Notes: generated by a model from the sequence alone, not told the origin. DNA of 64,000 nt from Bin87 sp965220505 (GCA_965220505.1 CBDCQE010000003.1:62001-126000); one strand, 5' to 3'. Numbered from the stretch's first letter, positions 1 to 8,447 are shown. Made by a program: numbers and translations.

Positions 1-56
1 AAGCCAAAATGACGAAAAAGCCGGAATGACGAAAAAGTTGGAATGACGGAAACAAA
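1..56. repeat. truncated REP-tail repeats
   Basis: Two short direct copies of a GGAATGACG-type unit, spaced by GAAAAAG, stand before the first gene. They match the outer end of the palindromic repeats at 717-742 and 12972-12997. The window edge cuts the element, so its extent is unknown. Confidence 0.4.
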
Positions 57-72
57 TATTGGAGGCACTACG

Positions 73-639
73 ATGGCTCGACTACCCCTGGCATCCCGTG
101 AGACGACGCCCGCCGGCCAGGAGGCCACTTTTGACGAGATCACCCAGAACGGGACGGCGGTGCCGCCGTACGGGCCCGGCTCGGTGATGACGCACGTGCC
201 GGAGGCCAGCAAGCACGCCACCGGATTGAACCAGTACCTGCGCAACCATTCCAGCCTGCCCCTGAAGGCGGCGGAGTTGGCCATGCTGGTGGCGGCGCGA
301 GAGATGGACTGCCAGCACATCTGGAACGCGCACGCGGCTTCGGCGCGGGACGCCGGCGTACCGGCGGGCGTGGTGGACGCCATCCGGGACAAGACGGCGC
401 TGCCGGCGCTGGCGCCGGACGAGTCGGCGGTGATCAACCTGGGACGGGAGATTCTGCGCAACCATCAGGTGAGCCGGGGCGGCTACCAGAGCGCGCTGGA
501 GATCTTCGGGCAGCAGGGGACCATCGAACTGACGCTGGTGCTGGGCAACTACACCATGCTGGCGATGGTCATCAACACCTTTGAGACAGACCTGCCGCCG
601 AACCGGACGGAGCCGCTGCTGCAGCGCGTGGCGGGCTGA
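73..639 (+). CDS. carboxymuconolactone decarboxylase (AhpD-like) family protein
   Basis: About 188 residues, all-alpha CMD/AhpD fold. The start at 73 is chosen because GGAGG at 61-65 sits seven bases before it; an upstream in-frame ATG at 43 has no such site. The family core is visible as E68, C80 and H87, but the second cysteine of the redox CxxC is Ile. That argues against AhpD-like peroxidase partner activity and for a decarboxylase-like or unknown role. A paralogue with the same single-Cys core lies at 10283-10843. The substrate cannot be read from the sequence. No operon partner is visible, since the next gene downstream is convergent. Confidence 0.85.
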   Translation: MARLPLASRETTPAGQEATFDEITQNGTAVPPYGPGSVMTHVPEASKHATGLNQYLRNHSSLPLKAAELAMLVAAREMDCQHIWNAHAASARDAGVPAGVVDAIRDKTALPALAPDESAVINLGREILRNHQVSRGGYQSALEIFGQQGTIELTLVLGNYTMLAMVINTFETDLPPNRTEPLLQRVAG

Positions 640-654
640 CCGCAAGGCGCTCTC

Positions 655-742
655 GTCATTCCCGTAGAAGCGGGAATCCAGGTAACTTTAGCGGTAACGA
701 CGGTCTGGATTCCGGCTTCCGCCGGAATGACGGGTGGAGGCG
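655..742. repeat. inverted pair of REP-like palindromes
   Basis: Two imperfect 25-26 base palindromes (655-679 and 717-742) face each other across 37 bases. Their cores are ATTCCCG..CGGGAAT and ATTCCGGC..GCCGGAAT. The same inverted-pair arrangement recurs at 12896-12997, like a BIME of paired REP units. In RNA it would form two hairpins after the CMD gene. Confidence 0.75.
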
Positions 743-832
743 GAATGGCGAGAGTGGGGCCGGAATGACGGGTGGGGCAAGGATGACGGGTGGGGGTGGA
801 ATGGTGAGAGTGGGGCCGGCGGGAGTGCGCGT
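743..832. repeat. degenerate tandem repeat of GGAATGACGGGTGGGG-like units
   Basis: Purine-rich stretch in which a roughly 17-base unit (GGAATGrCGrGwGkGG) is repeated with drift. It looks like slippage amplification of the outer end of the neighbouring palindrome. No coding support. Confidence 0.5.
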
Positions 833-854
833 CGCCCCGACGGGATTGCCACCC

Positions 855-952
855 CCCCGCATCAAGTGCGGGGTCGCAATGACAGTCCCAACTGCGTAAG
901 TCCTACGACCAATGGGAAACTGAAAAACCCGGGGCGAATGATCATTCGCCCC
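855..952. repeat. nested palindromes between two genes
   Basis: Contains a hairpin at 855-873 (arms CCCCGCA/TGCGGGG, loop TCAAG), a short unit at 892-910 resembling one at 4983-5000, and a perfect 22-base palindrome at 931-952. The hairpin recurs at 30366-30384 and 51564-51582 with arms CCCCGTA/TACGGGG, a compensatory change that supports a selected structure. The 22-base palindrome touches the stop codon of the minus-strand NHL gene and may help end its transcript. Confidence 0.65.
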
Positions 953-1974
953 TACGAGTTCTTGTGGTAGATCTGGACGCGGTGGCGGCAGGAGTCGACG
1001 ACGTAGATGTGGCCCTGGGCGTCGAGGTTGATCGCGCTGGGGCCCCAGAAGAACTTCTCGATGCCGGCGGATGTTTCGCGATGGTGGTCTCGCCACGGGT
1101 TGACCGCCGGGGCGAGATCGGCGGTGCGGCGGGCGGCGGATTCGTCGGGGTTGGCGGCGAGGTAGTCCTCGGCCCAGGATGAGGTGGTGGCGTCGCCACG
1201 GAGGATGGCGGTCACCTCACCGTCCGGATCGAAGATCTGCACACGCTCGTTGCCCCAGTCCGCGACGTAGATGTAGCCTTCGTCGTCAACGGCCACGGAC
1301 GAAGGGCGGTTCAGTTGGCCCTTGCCATCGCCCGACGCGCCCCACTGGCCGACGAAACGACCCTCGGGGGTGAACGCCTGCACGCGGTCGTTGCGCCAGT
1401 CGGCGACGAAGACGTTGCCGGCGGAGTCGCAAGCCAGTCGCCACGGGGTGTTGAACTGGCCGGCCTGGGCGCCGTAGCTGCCCCAGCCTTGCAGGTATTC
1501 GCCGTCCCGTGTGAAGCGCTGGATACGGTGGTTCATGCCGTCGCTGATCAGCAGGGAGCCGTCGGGGGCGACGGCGATGTCGGCGGGACGGTTGATCTGG
1601 CCCGGACCGTCGCCAGGTTCGCCCCATTGGCGGATGAACTCGCCGTCGGGGCCGAACACGTTGATGCGCTGCAGGGCCTCGTCGGCCACGTAGATCTGCC
1701 CGTCATCATGCCGGGCGATTGCGCTGGGCCACCAGAACTGGCCGGCCTCGGCGCCGCCGGTTCCCCACTCGCCGATATAGCCCTCATCCGCCCTGCAGAC
1801 GCAGACGCGCTTGAGCTCCAGGCGACCCGTCACCTCCGGCCCGCCGCGGTTGAGGACGTGCATGACGCCACCGTCGCTCAGCGTAAGATCGATGGGGTGG
1901 ATGAAGCCTCGGCCGCGGTAGGCGAGGAAGCCCACGGTGTGGCTGTAATCGAATGTCACGGTCGCGGTGGTCAT
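952..1974 (-). CDS. NHL-repeat beta-propeller protein
   Basis: 340 residues made almost wholly of NHL repeats. Blades carry a WG..G...GQ(F/L/I)..P...A turn followed by G.(I/L).(V/I)(A/S)D....R(I/V)Q.F, seen about five times from residue 68 to the end. This is the six-bladed propeller fold used for binding proteins, RNA or ligands, and a few relatives are lyases. No signal peptide is seen. Its ATG overlaps the stop of the DUF1800 gene (ATGA at 1971-1974), so translation is probably coupled. It ends a minus-strand operon with DUF1800 and a radical-SAM-like protein. Binding partner unknown. Confidence 0.85.
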   Translation of the reverse strand: MTTATVTFDYSHTVGFLAYRGRGFIHPIDLTLSDGGVMHVLNRGGPEVTGRLELKRVCVCRADEGYIGEWGTGGAEAGQFWWPSAIARHDDGQIYVADEALQRINVFGPDGEFIRQWGEPGDGPGQINRPADIAVAPDGSLLISDGMNHRIQRFTRDGEYLQGWGSYGAQAGQFNTPWRLACDSAGNVFVADWRNDRVQAFTPEGRFVGQWGASGDGKGQLNRPSSVAVDDEGYIYVADWGNERVQIFDPDGEVTAILRGDATTSSWAEDYLAANPDESAARRTADLAPAVNPWRDHHRETSAGIEKFFWGPSAINLDAQGHIYVVDSCRHRVQIYHKNS

Positions 1975-3422
1975 GCCAACTGGTACTCCCGGGACGCTAC
2001 GATGAGTTGGAGCATTTCGGTCACGCGCTCCTCGGCGCAGGCGGCGGTGTCATCGCGGTCGAAGCGGACCTCGCCCCAGGGGGCGGCCAGGGCGACCAGG
2101 CTGTCCATGGTGCCGTCGGACACCTCGAACATTCCCATGGCGTCGAGGCAGGCTTCGGCAAGCTGACGGGGTTCTTGCCGGTCGCCTCTCGTCTTGACGC
2201 GGTCGATGATGGCGCGGACGCCGGGGCGGGCCGTGTCGCGCATTTCGGCGCCGGCGGCGTTGATGCGCTCGACCAGGTTGCCGGTGTCGATCCACTCCAT
2301 GCCGGTGTGCCAGCCCTCCACGGTGGGAGGGTTCAGGATCTCCTGGCCCATGAAGTTGACGTCCATGGCCAGGTTGACGATGGTCCATTCGGGTTGCCGG
2401 TGGCTACCGGCCAGGCGGGCGGTGCCGCCCACAAGCTCGGCGGGGCTCTTGACGCGGCCCAGGCGAACGGCATCGTCGGCGAAGAAGTCGGAGAGGAACA
2501 TACAGCGCATGACGGCGCGGATATCACCGCCGGTGCGGGTGAACTCGTCGGCCATGATGCCGATGGCTTCCTCGTCCGGCCGGTCGGATACGAAGAAGTT
2601 GTAGAGCTTGCCGGCGATGTAATGAGCGGTGGCCGGCTGCTCCACGATGATGTCGATGACGTCCTGTCCGCTCAGGGGACCGGTGTGTCCGAGGAAGGTC
2701 TTGTCGGTGTCGTCGTGGTCGTCGTCGCGGTAGCGGAACTGCCAGTCGATGCGGCCGTAGGGCCAGAAGGAGTCGCGGCTGGCGCGGATGCTCATGTACT
2801 CGGTGTTGTCGATGGTCCAGCCGGTGAAGGCGCGGGCGGCGGCCTTGACGTCGGCTTCGGTGTAGTTGCCGATGCCCATGGAGAACAGCTCGAGGAGTTC
2901 CCGGCCGTAGTTCTCGTTGGGAGCGTCGCGGTGGTTGTCCTTGTTGTCCAGCCAGAAGATCATGGCGGGGTCACGGGACAACTCGACCAGGATGTTGGCG
3001 AACTTGCCCAGGCCGTGGTGGCGGAAGGTGTGGGTCTGGTTGACGACGGCCTTGGCATGGTTGAGCTTGCCGTAGGCGGTGGCGAAGAGGCCGTGCCAGA
3101 AGAGGGCCATCTTCTCCTCCAGCGGACGCTGGCTGTTGATGATGCGATACATCCAGTAGCCCTGGCTGCTCTCCAGGAGCATCAGGCTGTTGTGGTCGAC
3201 GTGGTAGCGACGGATCAGGTCCTCGATCTCCAGGTCGGGCCGGTCTTCGGGATGCAGAAGCTCGTCGACGGTGGCCTCGTATCCGCGCTCCACGGCGCGA
3301 TCGATTTCGGCACGGGTGGGGGTGAATCCGGCGCGACGGAGGAGGTGCGCGGCACGGATGGATTCGGCGTCGGAGAGGGCGATGCGGGCGGGGCCGAGTT
3401 GGGGGTTGGCAGTCGAAGTCAT
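1971..3422 (-). CDS. DUF1800 family protein
   Basis: 483 residues of the DUF1800 family; the N-terminal pattern (A.HLLRRAGFTPTRAEID, then LLHPE) is typical. An AGAGGA site lies about seven bases before the ATG at 3422. In many bacteria DUF1800 genes are followed by a DUF1501 (sulfatase-like, Tat-exported) gene. Here the partner is instead an NHL propeller, joined by an ATGA overlap, and a radical-SAM-like gene lies 50 bases upstream. No clear signal peptide is seen at the N-terminus. The family has no settled biochemical function. Confidence 0.85.
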   Translation of the reverse strand: MTSTANPQLGPARIALSDAESIRAAHLLRRAGFTPTRAEIDRAVERGYEATVDELLHPEDRPDLEIEDLIRRYHVDHNSLMLLESSQGYWMYRIINSQRPLEEKMALFWHGLFATAYGKLNHAKAVVNQTHTFRHHGLGKFANILVELSRDPAMIFWLDNKDNHRDAPNENYGRELLELFSMGIGNYTEADVKAAARAFTGWTIDNTEYMSIRASRDSFWPYGRIDWQFRYRDDDHDDTDKTFLGHTGPLSGQDVIDIIVEQPATAHYIAGKLYNFFVSDRPDEEAIGIMADEFTRTGGDIRAVMRCMFLSDFFADDAVRLGRVKSPAELVGGTARLAGSHRQPEWTIVNLAMDVNFMGQEILNPPTVEGWHTGMEWIDTGNLVERINAAGAEMRDTARPGVRAIIDRVKTRGDRQEPRQLAEACLDAMGMFEVSDGTMDSLVALAAPWGEVRFDRDDTAACAEERVTEMLQLIVASREYQLA

Positions 3423-3472
3423 CGTGGTAGTCCTCTGCGCTTTACCGAAAGACGGACGAAAACGGGCGATTG

Positions 3473-4774
3473 CTACATCAGGTTCCAGCGGGGGTTGGCG
3501 TCGACGAGTTCGCGGAGGTAGTCGACGAGCCAGGGGCGGACTTCCTCGGCCATGTAGAAGGTGGGGGCGATGAGCTCGGTCTCGTCCTTGATGATGCCTT
3601 CCTCGATGCAGCGGGCGGCGACGTCGGTGCCGGGCATGACGCTGACGCCGACGCGGAGGTTGGCCAACGAGGGCTTGAGTCCGCGCAGGAACTCCAGCTT
3701 GTTTTCGACGGACTCGCGGGTCTCGCCGGGCTCGCCGAATTGCTGGCTGATGGTGTAGTGGAGTTCGCCGGCCTCGCAGAGGTCGGTGGTTTCCTTCAGG
3801 GAGGCGTAGCGCGACGTATCGTTGTCGCCCTCGTGGGGGTCGCCGCCGCGGGTGCCGCCCATCATGACGAGGCCGCAGCCGGCCTGTTTCATCATGCCAA
3901 TGAGCTCGGCGTCACAGGCGTAGGGGGCGAGGCAGGTGTTCCAGCGGACCTTGACGTCGGACTCCATCAGGGCGTTGCAGAGTTCCTTGGCGTGTTCCAG
4001 GGGCACGTTGAAGCAGTTATCGACGAAGAAGATCTTCTTGAGGCCGTAGCGGGTGGTGACCTCGGCCACCTCCTCGACCACCTCGTCGATGGGTCGGATC
4101 ACGCGCCAGGCGCCCTCGGGGGTGCGCATATCGTCGGCGGAAGTGGGATAGTAGAACCCGCCCAGCTTGGTGAGCACGCTAACGCCGAAGCCGGCCTTGG
4201 CGTACTTGGGCATGTCCAGATCATCTAGGCTGGGGCGGCTGCCAAAATCGGAGGAGCAGCGCATGCCGTTGTAGACGATTTCGCCGTTTGCGCGGTAGAG
4301 GACGCCGGTCATGCCGCGGTAGTCGGGCTCGCCGATCTCGACGCGGTTGGCCAGCTCGGCGAAGGTCTCGCCGGCGTCGCCGGCGATGCCGAGGTCGGGC
4401 TGAACGAAGTTGAAGACCTGCTGCGGCATGATGCTGAAGGCTGGGCCGCCGCAGACGATGGTGGCGTCGGAGATCGTCCGGATGCGCTCGATGACGCTCC
4501 TGGTGATGGGCAACTGCCACTGCGGGTCAACGTAGCTGTGGTTGCTGAGGTTGCGGATCGAGATTCCCACCATCTCCGGCTTGAAATCGAGGACGGTGCG
4601 CTCGACTTCATCCAGGTAGTTTTCATCAGCGAACATGAGGTCGACCAGCTTCACCTCGTGCCGGGAACGGTCGAGGTGGCCGGCGACGTAGGCCAAGCCG
4701 ATGGGAATGGGCTGCGCTCGCATCCGGCTCATAACCCGGTTGTGGCGGTTGGTAGCAATCAGCAGGATACGCAT
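3473..4774 (-). CDS. B12-binding/radical-SAM-like protein lacking the cluster cysteines
   Basis: 433 residues. Residues 1-145 read as a Rossmann-type cobalamin-binding domain (RILLIATNR, then P.GLAYVAGHL, VGIS, CGGP). From about 195 on it follows a radical-SAM barrel, including the late GEPGET motif (347-352). Where B12-type radical-SAM enzymes have T(K/R).GCPF.C.YC, this protein has G206, P210 and A213 in the three cysteine positions, so no SAM-bound [4Fe-4S] cluster can form there. The start at 4774 is chosen for a GAGGGGGA site upstream; a further in-frame start at 4813 adds 13 unrelated residues. First gene of the operon with DUF1800 and NHL. Function unknown; possibly a cobalamin- or ligand-binding relic. 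Confidence 0.8.
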   Translation of the reverse strand: MRILLIATNRHNRVMSRMRAQPIPIGLAYVAGHLDRSRHEVKLVDLMFADENYLDEVERTVLDFKPEMVGISIRNLSNHSYVDPQWQLPITRSVIERIRTISDATIVCGGPAFSIMPQQVFNFVQPDLGIAGDAGETFAELANRVEIGEPDYRGMTGVLYRANGEIVYNGMRCSSDFGSRPSLDDLDMPKYAKAGFGVSVLTKLGGFYYPTSADDMRTPEGAWRVIRPIDEVVEEVAEVTTRYGLKKIFFVDNCFNVPLEHAKELCNALMESDVKVRWNTCLAPYACDAELIGMMKQAGCGLVMMGGTRGGDPHEGDNDTSRYASLKETTDLCEAGELHYTISQQFGEPGETRESVENKLEFLRGLKPSLANLRVGVSVMPGTDVAARCIEEGIIKDETELIAPTFYMAEEVRPWLVDYLRELVDANPRWNLM

Positions 4775-4886
4775 CGAAAATCCCCCTCGCGGCAGCAGGA
4801 CAAACGGCAACAATTGGGCCGATTGTACACCAGCACACAGGAAGGCGCTATCGCGGGTGGGCTGAGGGTAGCTTACCGTTTCAGGT

Positions 4887-4966
4887 GGTTTCTTTGCATG
4901 GATGGACAGGATAAACGGGATTTCTAGATGCGAGGGATTCCTGGATTCCGGCTTTCGCCGGAATGA
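4887..4966. repeat. composite repeat: CATGGATGGACAGGAT module plus REP palindrome
   Basis: A 45-base module containing GCATGGATGGACAGGAT runs straight into a REP-like palindrome at 4943-4966. Nearly the same block, base for base, recurs at 51499-51606, where the palindrome carries a 26-base insertion. Half-modules are also at 5492-5520 and 18292-18322. Confidence 0.75.
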
Positions 4967-5067
4967 TGGGTTTGTAATTTCAAGTGCGTAACTCCTATGA
5001 CATTCCTTGCCAACTGGGTACGCATGAGGGCGTAGAGGAACAGAGCAACGCTTGGGTTGCAGATGTG

Positions 5068-5104
5068 GCGCCAGCAGCAGACAGGCGATGACTGCTGCTG
5101 GCGC
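5068..5104. other. perfect 13-bp inverted repeat (hairpin)
   Basis: Arms GCGCCAGCAGCAG (5068-5080) and its exact complement (5092-5104) enclose an 11-base loop. No T-tract follows on either strand, so it is not a classic intrinsic terminator. It stands alone in the gap and is unlike the other repeats in the window. Confidence 0.6.
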
Positions 5105-5491
5105 GGTACTTCAGAACGATGTGGCTATGGACTCCTCCGAGGGTTCAGGGTGTGCAGGTGATGTGGTTGGTAGTGTTGACCAGGTTCCGAGCGGTTATCA
5201 GCCCTACGGCCGGAGGATTTGCGCTGGGGTTTTTGCTCTCATTGTCCATACCCACGGCATGGCGGGCTGTGGCGGGCCCGGTGGCCGAGGAGACTACACC
5301 GGTTAGAATGACCGGCGACAGTCTCATGCAGAGGCCGTTAGCGACTTGGATGCTGATAGGGTGGCCGTGAACGCTGGGAACCTGGTCGGTGGGACGGATG
5401 CATCGCCTGCAAGTAGATGATAGAGCATACGTTCTGAATAAGGCAAGTGAATGATGTCATAGACGCTTGGTCATGTTTCGAGAGAGGGGTA

Positions 5492-5520
5492 TTTGCATGG
5501 ATGCACAGGATGGACGAGAT
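5492..5520 (+). repeat. half-module of the CATGGATGGACAGGAT repeat
   Basis: TTTGCATGGATGCACAGGAT followed by a drifted tail; the same module opens the composite repeats at 4887 and 51499. It lies just beyond the 3' end of the permease gene. Confidence 0.55.
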
Positions 5521-5554
5521 TTCATGGGTTGCTATCGGACTGCTTTCGCAGCGG

Positions 5555-6733
5555 TCAGGATGCTTGCCGGTCGGTAGCGTCGGCGACGACCGGGGCGTCG
5601 GAGGCTTGGTGAGGTGGGTCGGGGTTGCCGGCGGGTGGAGGGGCATGGTCCGCCGCGTCCCATTCCTGTACTACATAGCTGAGCACGCGGTAGCCGGCGG
5701 CGGTGAACGGGGCGGCGACCAGGACGCCCCAGAAACCGAGGAAGAGGCCGAACAGCGCCAGGGCGAGGACGACCGCCAGCGGATGCAATCCCAGGGCCTG
5801 GCCTTGCAATCTGGGGGCGATCAGGGTGTTCTGCAACGCCTGCAGAGCCAGGTACAGGGCAATGACCAGCGGCGTTTTTGAGATGTCCGTGACCAGCGTC
5901 ACGACGACGGCTATCGCCAGGGATATGGTCGGGCCGACAATGGGGATCAGTTCTCCGCCAAAGGCCACTATCGCGAGTATCGGAGCCAGAGGGACGCCCA
6001 TGGCCCACAGAGCAAACGCGGTGACCACTCCAATCATCGCGCCCAACAACAGTTGGACACGCAAGTACACTCCGATGGACTCGCCGGAGAGCCGGGTGAT
6101 TTCCGAGAGGTCGTCCCGTATCGATCGCGGGAGGAGGCGCCGCACGCCGCGGCCAATACTCGCGGGCTCGTAAAGCAGATAGAACAGGATGATGGGCACG
6201 GTGACCAACGAGACCACCAGGCCCACGCCGGTTTGCAGGATGCGGAACAGACGAATCAAGGCGTCGTTCAATCCGTCGGCCAGCGCTTGACGCAGCTCCT
6301 GCAGGCGGGGATCGATCATGGCCCGGATGTCGGGTGGGACCCGGCTTTCGTACTCGGCAATGACCGTCTGGTAAATCTGCTGGGCTTCCGATGCCAGGTC
6401 GGGGGCGCGTTCCACCAGGGCCGCCGACTGATCGATGATCCGCAGCACACCGAGCGCGATCACGGTCAGAATGGCCAGGATGATCAGCAGGAGCAGCAGG
6501 GCAGCGGTGGCCATGCGCGTGACCCGGGGCCAGCGGCGTCCTAGAGGCGTCCGCCGTTCCGCAGCGTTGACCAACGGCAGCAGCAGGTAGGCCACCAGGC
6601 CGCTGAGTAGGAAGGGCAGCAGCACGGCCAGCAACTGCCAGATTATGGCCAGTGCGATGACGGCGACGGCCAGCGCGGCCAGCAATCGAAGCCGGCGGGA
6701 CGCAGGGGGTGACAGTTGTGGCAGTGAGAGCAT
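5555..6733 (-). CDS. AI-2E family transporter (PerM/UPF0118-like permease)
   Basis: 392 residues with the AI-2E exporter/PerM pattern: two N-terminal membrane helices (about 13-60), another near 75-98, a polar segment (about 100-170), then helices through residue 345 including the hallmark PI(V/I)GP...A region near 265. The C-terminal 35 residues are Pro/Ala-rich and probably cytoplasmic. Family members are implicated in export of small molecules or ion exchange, so the substrate is unknown. The gene stands alone, divergent from the TlpA-like gene across 168 bases. The ribosome site before the ATG is weak. Confidence 0.85.
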   Translation of the reverse strand: MLSLPQLSPPASRRLRLLAALAVAVIALAIIWQLLAVLLPFLLSGLVAYLLLPLVNAAERRTPLGRRWPRVTRMATAALLLLLIILAILTVIALGVLRIIDQSAALVERAPDLASEAQQIYQTVIAEYESRVPPDIRAMIDPRLQELRQALADGLNDALIRLFRILQTGVGLVVSLVTVPIILFYLLYEPASIGRGVRRLLPRSIRDDLSEITRLSGESIGVYLRVQLLLGAMIGVVTAFALWAMGVPLAPILAIVAFGGELIPIVGPTISLAIAVVVTLVTDISKTPLVIALYLALQALQNTLIAPRLQGQALGLHPLAVVLALALFGLFLGFWGVLVAAPFTAAGYRVLSYVVQEWDAADHAPPPAGNPDPPHQASDAPVVADATDRQAS

Positions 6734-6901
6734 GGGCGAGTGGAGCGGGGCCGAAGCCGGGCGCAGGGATGATAACCCAGTGGGGCGCGCTTAACAAGGC
6801 ACATGGGCTGTGCTAACCTCGAAGCAGCATATAGCTGCAACGACATCTCAGAGACGGGCATACATGCCACTAGAGCCTTCAATGAAAGGAGCATAATAAC
6901 C

Positions 6902-7447
6902 ATGAAGATACTTACTGTCTCGATGATTGCGACGGCGATAATGCTGCTGGCGACAGCCTGCTCCGGGGGCGCCGCGGACAGCGAAACCCAAGCATCGGCA
7001 TCGGTGGAAACGGTGTACGATTTCAACATTTCGCTCTACCAGGGCAGCGACGCGCTGGGAGCGGAGACGGTGGCGGTTTCCGACCTGCGCGGCCAACCGG
7101 TGGTGCTGAACTTCTGGGCGGGCCTGTGCCCGCCGTGCCGGGCGGAGATGCCGGAATTCCAGGTATTCGCCGACGAGTACGACGGTCGCGCGACGCTGGT
7201 CGGGGTGGACCTGGGCCAGTTCTTCGCGCTGGGCAGCGAGGCGGACGCCATCGCGCTGCTCGGCGAACTAGGGGTGACCTATCCGGCCGGGTCGACGGAT
7301 GACGCGAACTTGGTGCGCGAACTGGGCGTGCTGGGGCTACCCGCGACGTTCTTTGTTGCGGCCGACGGCAGCCTGCATCGCAAGTGGCAGGGCGTCCTGA
7401 ACGGCGAGAAGCTGGCCGAGATCACCGACGAGATGCTGGCGCAGTAA
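6902..7447 (+). CDS. TlpA/ResA-like thioredoxin lipoprotein
   Basis: 181 residues. The start at 6902 is supported by AAAGGAG at 6885-6891. A signal peptide ends in LLATAC, making Cys20 the likely lipidated residue. The thioredoxin-fold domain follows, with NFWAGLCPPCRAEMP and the active-site CPPC at 76-79; the cis-Pro region reads GLPATFF. Such proteins reduce or exchange disulfides outside the membrane, for example in cytochrome c maturation. It lies 21 bases before an LLM oxidoreductase, possibly sharing a transcript without an obvious functional link. Confidence 0.88.
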   Translation: MKILTVSMIATAIMLLATACSGGAADSETQASASVETVYDFNISLYQGSDALGAETVAVSDLRGQPVVLNFWAGLCPPCRAEMPEFQVFADEYDGRATLVGVDLGQFFALGSEADAIALLGELGVTYPAGSTDDANLVRELGVLGLPATFFVAADGSLHRKWQGVLNGEKLAEITDEMLAQ

Positions 7448-7468
7448 GGCGCCCACGGGAGACATGGC

Positions 7469-8422
7469 ATGGCAGACAACACGATCACCTTCGGCCTGAA
7501 CCTGAGCGTGGACAACTTCTGGGACCTGCCGGATTTCGCCAGACGGGCGGAGGACCTGGGATACGACCGGGTGGCGATAGGGGAGCACGTGATGGACGGC
7601 AACCCGCCGCGTCCCACGGTGATGGGACTGCCGGCCATGGCGGCGGCGGCCGGAGCGACCACGCGACTGCGGGTGCTCACGGGGATCGTGATTGCGCCGC
7701 TGTACCATCCGGTGATGCTGGCGAAGCTGGTGGCCACGGTGGACCAGATTTCGGGCGGGCGGCTGGACTTCGGCATCGGCATCAGCGGGCAGCGAGACAC
7801 GCGGGCGGAGTTCGACGCGTTGGAGATTCCGGTCAACACGCGAGGGCGGCGGACCGACGAGATGCTGCGCGCCATGAAGCAGTTGTGGACGGAGGATCAC
7901 GTCTCCCACCACGGGCGGTTCTTCAACTACGACGACGTGACGCTGGAGCCCAAGCCGCACCAACAGCCCTACCCGCCCATCTGGGTGGCAGGACGGAGCG
8001 ACGCGGCGGTGCGGAGGGCGGCGATCGCCGGCGACGGGTGGTATCCGTACCTGTTCACGGTGAACCGGCTCCGGCGCTCCAACACCAGCGTGCGGGAGAT
8101 GGCCGAACACGCCGGACGCGACCTGAGCCGGTTCCACTGGGGGCTGAACCAGCCCACGGCCATCGACGAGGATCCGGACAAGGCGTTGGAGACGGCGATT
8201 GCCCACGTTGGGCAGCGGTACGTCACGCCGGAGCGCAGCGCGGAGGACATCGCGCGGGCTTTGTGCATCACAGGCAATGCCGAGGACTGCATCGGCGCTG
8301 TGCAGGAGCGGATCGACGCGGGCGTGCGGGACTTCGTGTTCGGGTTCCCGGCCGGCGAGGCCGACGACTACTTCCGGCAGATGGAGCTTTTCTCCAACCG
8401 GGTGCTGGCGCATTTCAAGTAA
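7469..8422 (+). CDS. LLM-class flavin/F420-dependent oxidoreductase (1 of 5)
   Basis: 317 residues with the luciferase-like TIM-barrel pattern: FARRAEDLGYDRVAIGEHV, L.VLTGIVIAPLYHPVMLAK, a DQ(I/L)SGGRL core, then KPHQQPYPPIWVAGRS and GDGW. These are the usual flavin-binding landmarks of bacterial F420- or FMN-dependent enzymes (TIGR03619-like). It oxidises or reduces a small organic substrate; which cofactor and substrate cannot be told from sequence. GGGAGA precedes the ATG. It follows the TlpA-like gene closely, and a second LLM gene lies 0.5 kb downstream. Confidence 0.87.
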   Translation: MADNTITFGLNLSVDNFWDLPDFARRAEDLGYDRVAIGEHVMDGNPPRPTVMGLPAMAAAAGATTRLRVLTGIVIAPLYHPVMLAKLVATVDQISGGRLDFGIGISGQRDTRAEFDALEIPVNTRGRRTDEMLRAMKQLWTEDHVSHHGRFFNYDDVTLEPKPHQQPYPPIWVAGRSDAAVRRAAIAGDGWYPYLFTVNRLRRSNTSVREMAEHAGRDLSRFHWGLNQPTAIDEDPDKALETAIAHVGQRYVTPERSAEDIARALCITGNAEDCIGAVQERIDAGVRDFVFGFPAGEADDYFRQMELFSNRVLAHFK

Positions 8423-8447
8423 CCGCCGCCGGTTCGACGGGGTTATA

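Larger units (their letters stand above)
4967..5554. other. long non-coding stretch with one strong hairpin
   Basis: About 590 bases without a convincing gene: short ORFs on both strands have no recognisable protein, weak ribosome sites and no family pattern. The contents are repeat fragments (4983-5000 and a GGGTACGC.TGAGG unit near 5017), a hairpin at 5068-5104, and a half-module repeat at 5492-5520. Confidence 0.5.

Noticed and set aside
1953..3521. Long plus-strand ORF (522 codons)
   Set aside because: It lies opposite the DUF1800 and NHL genes, is rich in Gly/Val/Asp repeats typical of the complement of GC-rich genes, and has no family pattern.
5052..5370. Two overlapping short plus-strand ORFs
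   Set aside because: No ribosome site, no recognisable protein and unsupported by neighbours; the region is repeat-rich and probably non-coding.
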